NCBI GenBank assembly: GCA_009693105.1 | Contig: SHXV01000007.1 | Coordinates: 1-43,102 of the forward strand | Reading direction: 5' to 3' | Source: Dehalococcoidia bacterium | Lineage (GTDB): Bacteria > Chloroflexota > Dehalococcoidia > SHXV01 | DNA: 43,102 nt | Part shown: one piece after another, positions 39,299-43,102 of the stretch | Numbering within the stretch: position 1 is the first letter of the stretch | Layout: each line of letters begins with the position of its first letter | Notes under the pieces: model-generated | The model's input: only the letters and a program-made list of their open reading frames with translations | Told to the model about the DNA's origin: nothing | Database searches by the model: none | Program-made: the position numbers and the translations under genes

Positions 39299-39372
39299 GC
39301 GCCCAAAGTGTTGTGGTGGCACACTTGCTTCCCAAGCAAGGAGCGCGGGTTCGATTCCCGCTGGGCGCTCCA
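39299..39372 (+). tRNA. tRNA-Gly (CCC anticodon)
   Basis: The 74-nt cloverleaf has acceptor GCGCCCA paired with TGGGCGC, anticodon stem CTTGC/GCAAG and loop TTCCCAA giving anticodon CCC. The T-arm is GTTCGATTC, the discriminator is U73 (typical of tRNA-Gly) and CCA is encoded (39370-39372). It begins 11 bases after the ligase stop. Confidence 0.93.
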
Positions 39373-39385
39373 CCAACGCATCGAA

Positions 39386-39417
39386 AAGAGAGCAGGCCCC
39401 GCAAGGCCTTCTCTCTT
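39386..39417 (+). terminator. Terminator after tRNA-Gly
   Basis: AAGAGAG-C-AGGCC pairs with GGCCT-T-CTCTCTT around a six-base loop (12 pairs with one internal mismatch), followed by cgtgttg. Confidence 0.75.
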
Positions 39418-39421
39418 CGTG

Positions 39422-39450
39422 TTGCCAGCGCCCGGCGGCAGGCGTACAGT
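39422..39450 (+). promoter_or_regulatory. Promoter of the gene at 39457 (leaderless)
   Basis: TTGCCA (39422-39427) and TACAGT (39445-39450) with a 17-bp spacer. The predicted start point coincides with the ATG at 39457. Confidence 0.6.
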
Positions 39451-39456
39451 GCAGGC

Positions 39457-39891
39457 ATGATGAACACGCACGATATGGATATGCACGACAGTCCCGACTG
39501 GCGGACCGTGGAGACGGACGCCTTTCGCTTCCGCTACAAGTTTCGCACCAACGCCAACGACCGCGGCCCCACGCTTGAGGTGTACGGCCTGCTGGACGAC
39601 GGCGAGTGGAAAGAAGTGCTGAAGTTCGATTGCTTTGAGAGCGGGCCGCACTGGCACCGCTGCTACCCCGGCCGCGCGGACGATGTGTTCAATCAGGAGC
39701 CGGCCGGCTTCGACGCCGTCATCGCCTTCGCCTCCACCCAGCTCAGCGGCGACAGCCTGCCCACGATGCTGCGGGAGCAGGGCTACGCCGCCCTGACGAC
39801 CCCGGAGCGGATCGCGGCGGCGCAGGCGGCCGTCCCCACCGTTATCGCCGCGATGCGACAGGTCGTGGCTGAACACGCGGGCGTAAGCTAG
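39457..39891 (+). CDS. Small soluble protein, unknown function (DUF7700-like architecture)
   Basis: 144 residues. An N-terminal acidic lead (MNTHDMDMHDSPDWRTVE) is followed by a beta-rich core (FRFRYKFRTNANDRGPTLEV, WKEVLKFDCFESGPHWHRCY) with a conspicuous CFESGPHWHRC cluster. A helical C-terminus follows (ERIAAAQAAVPTVIAAMRQVVAE). I do not recognise the family with confidence; the DUF label in the call is only a tentative analogy. ATG 39457 or 39460 is possible. There is no Shine-Dalgarno and the promoter predicts a leaderless mRNA. The stop interlocks with the opposed HAD gene in CTAG. Confidence 0.65.
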   Translation: MMNTHDMDMHDSPDWRTVETDAFRFRYKFRTNANDRGPTLEVYGLLDDGEWKEVLKFDCFESGPHWHRCYPGRADDVFNQEPAGFDAVIAFASTQLSGDSLPTMLREQGYAALTTPERIAAAQAAVPTVIAAMRQVVAEHAGVS

Positions 39892-40553
39892 CCCGGCAGC
39901 CCCCAGTCGCCCGGGTCAAACTCAGTAAGAGAGCCCAGAACCGCGGTCGCGTTCGTGAACGAGGCAGCATCCGTCCCCGCGGTAGGAACCGCGATAACCC
40001 GGAGCCCCGCCGCAACCACTGCCTCGACTCCGGATGGCGCGTCCTCAAACGCAAGGCACAACCCCGGCACCACGCCCATTCCCTCCGAAGCCCGCAGAAA
40101 CAGATCGGGCGCCGGCTTTCCGTTCTTCACATCGCTTCGCGTAATAACGCAGTGAAAATGCGCCAGCCACTCCGCGTGCCGCCGTGCCTTCAACTCGTAG
40201 CCCTCTCGGCTGGAGCTCGTGGCGATCGATATCGGCACGCCGGTCCGGGAGAGGTGCTCTACCAGTGCGACCGCGCCCGGAATCGGCTCCGCGTTGCCCA
40301 GCATGGTGCTCAGCAGATGTTCACGCTCGGCGTGAAACTCCGCCGCGCTGACCGGCAAACCGTGATGCTCAACGATCATCTGCGTCACGACCGGGCTCGG
40401 CCGTCCGATGTAGCTCATCCACAGCGCCCGGTCCAGTATCCGACCGTAGCGATCAATCAGTTGCTGCGTCGCCGCCAGATACAGCGGCTCCGTATCGAGT
40501 CGCAACCCATCCAGGTCGAAGATGACGGCGGGTACGGGGACGTGGAGGGCCAT
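39888..40553 (-). CDS. HAD-superfamily hydrolase (beta-phosphoglucomutase/phosphatase-like)
   Basis: A 221-residue HAD subfamily IA protein. Motif I FDLDGLRLDTEP carries both aspartates. A helical cap follows (IGRPSPVVTQMIVEHHGLPV), then motif II (ISIATSSSREGYELK), motif III Lys (GKPAPDLFLRASEGMG) and motif IV acidic residues (CLAFEDAPSGVEAV). Such proteins are sugar-phosphate phosphatases or mutases; the substrate is not readable. Start ATG 40553, seven bases after argG, so it may belong to the argD-argG group. Confidence 0.88.
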   Translation of the reverse strand: MALHVPVPAVIFDLDGLRLDTEPLYLAATQQLIDRYGRILDRALWMSYIGRPSPVVTQMIVEHHGLPVSAAEFHAEREHLLSTMLGNAEPIPGAVALVEHLSRTGVPISIATSSSREGYELKARRHAEWLAHFHCVITRSDVKNGKPAPDLFLRASEGMGVVPGLCLAFEDAPSGVEAVVAAGLRVIAVPTAGTDAASFTNATAVLGSLTEFDPGDWGLPG

Positions 40554-40560
40554 CCTGCCC

Positions 40561-41799
40561 CTACTCCTCCGGCGCCGTGATCCGCAGGGGCGAGCCCGGC
40601 TCCGTCAGCAGTTGCGCCTCCGCCTGCACCCGCACCGGCAGCCCCCACAGGTCGATGAAGCCCGGTGCGGAGCCCTGGTCGAACTGATCGCCCCGGTCGT
40701 ACGTCGCCAGCGCGTAGCTGTACAGGCTGTGCTCCGCCTTGCGCCCCACCGGCGTCGGCGTCCCCTTGTGCAGCCGCATCCGCACCTCGCCCGTGACATA
40801 GCGCTGCGTGCTGCGCACGTAGGCCGCCATGTCCTGGTGGTGCGCCGTGAACCACAGCCCGTTGTAGATGAGGTCCGCGTACTCCTGGGCGATGCGCTCC
40901 TTTAGCCGCATCTGCGGCTTGGACAGCGTCATCTGCTCCAGCGCCTCATGCGCCGCCAGTAGCGTCACCGCCGCCGGCGATTCGTAGATCTCCCGCGACT
41001 TGATGCCGACCAGCCGGTCCTCCACCATATCGATCCGGCCGATGCCGTGCAGCCCCGCCAGCTCGTTCACATGGCGCACCAGCGTCTCCCCGTCCAGCTC
41101 CTTACCGTCGATAGAGACGGGCATCCCCTGGCGAAAGCCGATCGTGATCGTGGCGGGCTCATCGGGCGCGTTAGCGACGGAGCGCGTCCAGCTGTAGATG
41201 TCCTCCGGCGGCTCGTTCCATGGGTCCTCCAGCACGCCCGCCTCGATGCTGCGCCCCCACAGGTTCTCATCGGTCGAGTACGGGTTCGCCCGCGTCACGG
41301 AGCCGATCGACAACTTGCGCTCCTCCGCGTAGGCGATCTCGTCCTCCCGGCTCATCTTCCACTCCCGCATGGGCGCCACGATCTTCAGCTTCGGCCCCAG
41401 CGACCGCACGCCCACGTCGAACCGCACCTGGTCGTTGCCCTTGCCCGTGCAGCCGTGCGCCACGGCGGAGGCCCCCACCTCCTCCGCCACGTCCACCAGC
41501 AGCTTCGCCATGAGCGGACGAGAGAGCGCCGTCGCCAGCGGGTAGTGCCGCTGGTACACCGCACCCGCCGCCAGCGCCGGGAACGCGAAGTAACGGATGA
41601 AGTCCTCTTTCCCATCCCGCACGAACACCTTCGATGCGCCCGCGGCAAGCGCGCGCTCCCGCACGGCCGTGAAGTCCTTCTCGTTGCCCACGTCGATCGT
41701 GCAGGCGATGACGTCGTAGCCGTAGGTTTCGATCAGCCAGGGGATGGCGACGGTCGTGTCCAGCCCGCCGGAATAGGCGAGGACGATCTTTTCGGCCAT
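40561..41799 (-). CDS. argG: Argininosuccinate synthase
   Basis: Condenses citrulline and aspartate with ATP in arginine synthesis. It is 412 residues long. The ATP-pyrophosphatase P-loop is VLAYSGGLDTTVAIPWL, followed by VAHGCTGKGNDQVRF, WKMSREDEIAYAEE, IGRIDMVEDRLVGIKSREIY and YVTGEVRMRLHKGTPTPVG. Start ATG 41799 with AAAGGAG about ten bases upstream. It follows argD after 72 bases; no argH, argF, argB, argC or argJ is in the window. Confidence 0.96.
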   Translation of the reverse strand: MAEKIVLAYSGGLDTTVAIPWLIETYGYDVIACTIDVGNEKDFTAVRERALAAGASKVFVRDGKEDFIRYFAFPALAAGAVYQRHYPLATALSRPLMAKLLVDVAEEVGASAVAHGCTGKGNDQVRFDVGVRSLGPKLKIVAPMREWKMSREDEIAYAEERKLSIGSVTRANPYSTDENLWGRSIEAGVLEDPWNEPPEDIYSWTRSVANAPDEPATITIGFRQGMPVSIDGKELDGETLVRHVNELAGLHGIGRIDMVEDRLVGIKSREIYESPAAVTLLAAHEALEQMTLSKPQMRLKERIAQEYADLIYNGLWFTAHHQDMAAYVRSTQRYVTGEVRMRLHKGTPTPVGRKAEHSLYSYALATYDRGDQFDQGSAPGFIDLWGLPVRVQAEAQLLTEPGSPLRITAPEE

Positions 41800-41871
41800 G
41801 GTGGATGCGCTCCTTTACGGGGTGCCCCTATTGTCGCCGCCCGGCGATAACCGGACAAGAGCGCGGTACGA

Positions 41872-43074
41872 TTAGCCCTGCTTCAGCCCGGCCAGCGCTT
41901 CCGTGAGCGAGCGCTCCAGGAGCGTCGCCGCCTCATCGACCTCCGCCTCCGATACATTGAGCGGCGGCATCAGCCGGAGCGCCGTGGGCTTGACCACATT
42001 CACCAGCAGCCCGTTAGCGATGCAGCGCAGGTTCACCGCGTCCGCTATCGCCTCGTGGAACTCGATGGCGCGGAGCAGCCCCATGCCGCGCGTCTCCTTT
42101 ACTTCCGGGTGCCGATCTTCGATGCCGCGCAGGCCGGCCATGAGCCGCTCCCCCTGGCGCTCCGCATTCGCCGGGATGTCGTGTTCGATGATATAGCGCA
42201 GCACGTCCCGGCCCACGGCGGTCATCAGCGGATTGCCGCCGAACGTATTGCCGTGGTCGCCCGGCTCAAACACACTAGCGTGCTCCTTCGCCAGCACCGC
42301 GCCGATGGGGACACCGGAGCCCAGCCCTTTGGCCAGCGTCATGATGTCCGGCTCCACGCCCGCCCGCTCGTAGCCGAAGAGTGCGCCCACCCTGCCGATG
42401 CCGGTCTGCACTTCGTCCAAGATGAGCAGCAGGTTGCGCTCATCACACCAGTGGCGCACCTGGCGCAGGTAATCGGGCGCAGGGACGTTAACGCCGCCCT
42501 CCCCCTGGAGCGGCTCCAGGATGATGGCGCAGGTGCGCTCGTTCGTCGCCGCCCGGATGGCCTCGACGTCGTTGTAGGGGACGAACGGGAAGCCCGGCAT
42601 GAGCGGCGTGAACGGCTCCCGGTAGCGGGCGGTACCCGTGGCACTCACCGCCGCCAGCGTCCGGCCGTGGAAGCTGTTCTCCGCCGCGATGATCTCGAAC
42701 GCGCCGTCCTTGTGCAGCTTGCCCCACTTCCGGGCCAGCTTAAACGCCGTCTCATTCGCTTCCGCACCGCTGTTGACGAAGTACACGCGGTCCAAACAGG
42801 AGTGCTCCACCAGCAGTTCCGCCAACTCCACCTGTGGCACGGAGTAGAACACGTTGGAGACCTGGAGCAGCGTCGCGGCCTGCTTCGCCAGCGCCGCCAC
42901 CACCACGGGCGGGCAGTGGCCGAGACTATCGACGGCGAAACCGGCGGTAAAGTCCAGGTAGGGGCATCCCTCCTCGTCCCAGACACGCACTCCCTCGCCG
43001 CGGACCAGGGTCAGGGGCTGCCGCTTGCCGGCGCGCATGAACACGCGCGCTTCCCGTTCAGGAATATCACTCAC
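41872..43074 (-). CDS. argD: Acetylornithine aminotransferase
   Basis: A PLP class III aminotransferase, 400 residues, making N-acetylornithine; it could also act in lysine synthesis. It has YLDFTAGFAVDSLGHCPPVV, VYFVNSGAEANETAFKLARK, NSFHGRTLAAVSATGTARYR, EPLQGEGGVNVP, the LILDEVQTGIGRVG Asp, the PLP lysine in MTLAKGLGSGVPIGAVLA, and GNTFGGNPLMTAVG. The start is GTG 43074, chosen because GAGGT is six bases upstream and MSDIPERE fits. Related 4-aminobutyrate or succinylornithine transaminase activity cannot be excluded. The neighbouring argG supports arginine synthesis. Confidence 0.9.
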   Translation of the reverse strand: MSDIPEREARVFMRAGKRQPLTLVRGEGVRVWDEEGCPYLDFTAGFAVDSLGHCPPVVVAALAKQAATLLQVSNVFYSVPQVELAELLVEHSCLDRVYFVNSGAEANETAFKLARKWGKLHKDGAFEIIAAENSFHGRTLAAVSATGTARYREPFTPLMPGFPFVPYNDVEAIRAATNERTCAIILEPLQGEGGVNVPAPDYLRQVRHWCDERNLLLILDEVQTGIGRVGALFGYERAGVEPDIMTLAKGLGSGVPIGAVLAKEHASVFEPGDHGNTFGGNPLMTAVGRDVLRYIIEHDIPANAERQGERLMAGLRGIEDRHPEVKETRGMGLLRAIEFHEAIADAVNLRCIANGLLVNVVKPTALRLMPPLNVSEAEVDEAATLLERSLTEALAGLKQG

Positions 43075-43102
43075 GTTCGTACCTCGCCTTATTCGCCTAG
43101 CG

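Overview
The window looks like chromosome of a high-GC bacterium, most likely a Chloroflexota (possibly Dehalococcoidia-like). This placement is inference. It rests on the protein families seen together: the recA-recX-rny order, a Gram-positive-type SOS box, a T-box-controlled trp operon, an F420-type LLM oxidoreductase, ctaA-ctaB beside a drug-type ABC exporter, and many acyl-CoA enzymes. No rRNA, CRISPR array, prophage or replication origin was seen. Three tRNA genes are present (Ala-GGC, Asp-GTC, Gly-CCC).

Layout. 1-1052: tRNA-Ala, then a decayed locus in which an amidohydrolase fragment has been joined to the tail of a short-chain dehydrogenase. 1122-9925 (mostly +): leuS, proC, yggT, the opposed DUF167 gene, then recA (SOS promoter), recX, rny, a PHP phosphoesterase and a zinc-finger membrane protein. 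9922-13867: a small membrane protein, tRNA-Asp, an F420-type oxidoreductase, a Yip1-like protein, rsmG, and a GreA-type factor carrying a recombinase-like N-terminal domain. 14071-17788: heme A/O synthesis genes and a two-gene ABC exporter. 17907-23121: nadE, an Mrr-type restriction nuclease of different base composition, a nitroreductase, a startless DUF559 nuclease relic, a sugar-nucleotide epimerase and a DUF457 membrane protein.

34932-23144 (minus strand) is the centrepiece, one apparent transcription unit of about 11.8 kb: promoter, T-box riboswitch with a UGG (Trp) specifier, trpE, trpG, a small membrane protein, trpD, trpC, trpF, trpB, a J-domain/CPBP-protease fusion, trpA, aroH, aroF and scpA. 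Many junctions are ATGA overlaps or gaps of a few bases. Two features are out of the ordinary. First, trpF is continuous in frame with a REP-associated tyrosine transposase (RAYT). The join runs through three REP-like palindromes, and the fusion's stop codon lies in a fourth; two more sit between trpD and trpG. Second, a DnaJ-domain protein fused to a CPBP membrane protease is wedged between trpB and trpA.

34929-43102: a DUF1003 membrane protein, a lipid-type cluster (two enoyl-CoA hydratase paralogues flanking a pair of small paralogous unknown proteins, then an acyl-CoA ligase), tRNA-Gly, a probably leaderless small gene, and a minus-strand argD-argG-HAD phosphatase group.

Recurrent fine-scale features are sigma-70-type promoters with 17-18 bp spacers, three convergent gene pairs whose stop codons interlock in one CTAG, and unusual start codons (probable CTG for proC, ATT or ATC for yggT).
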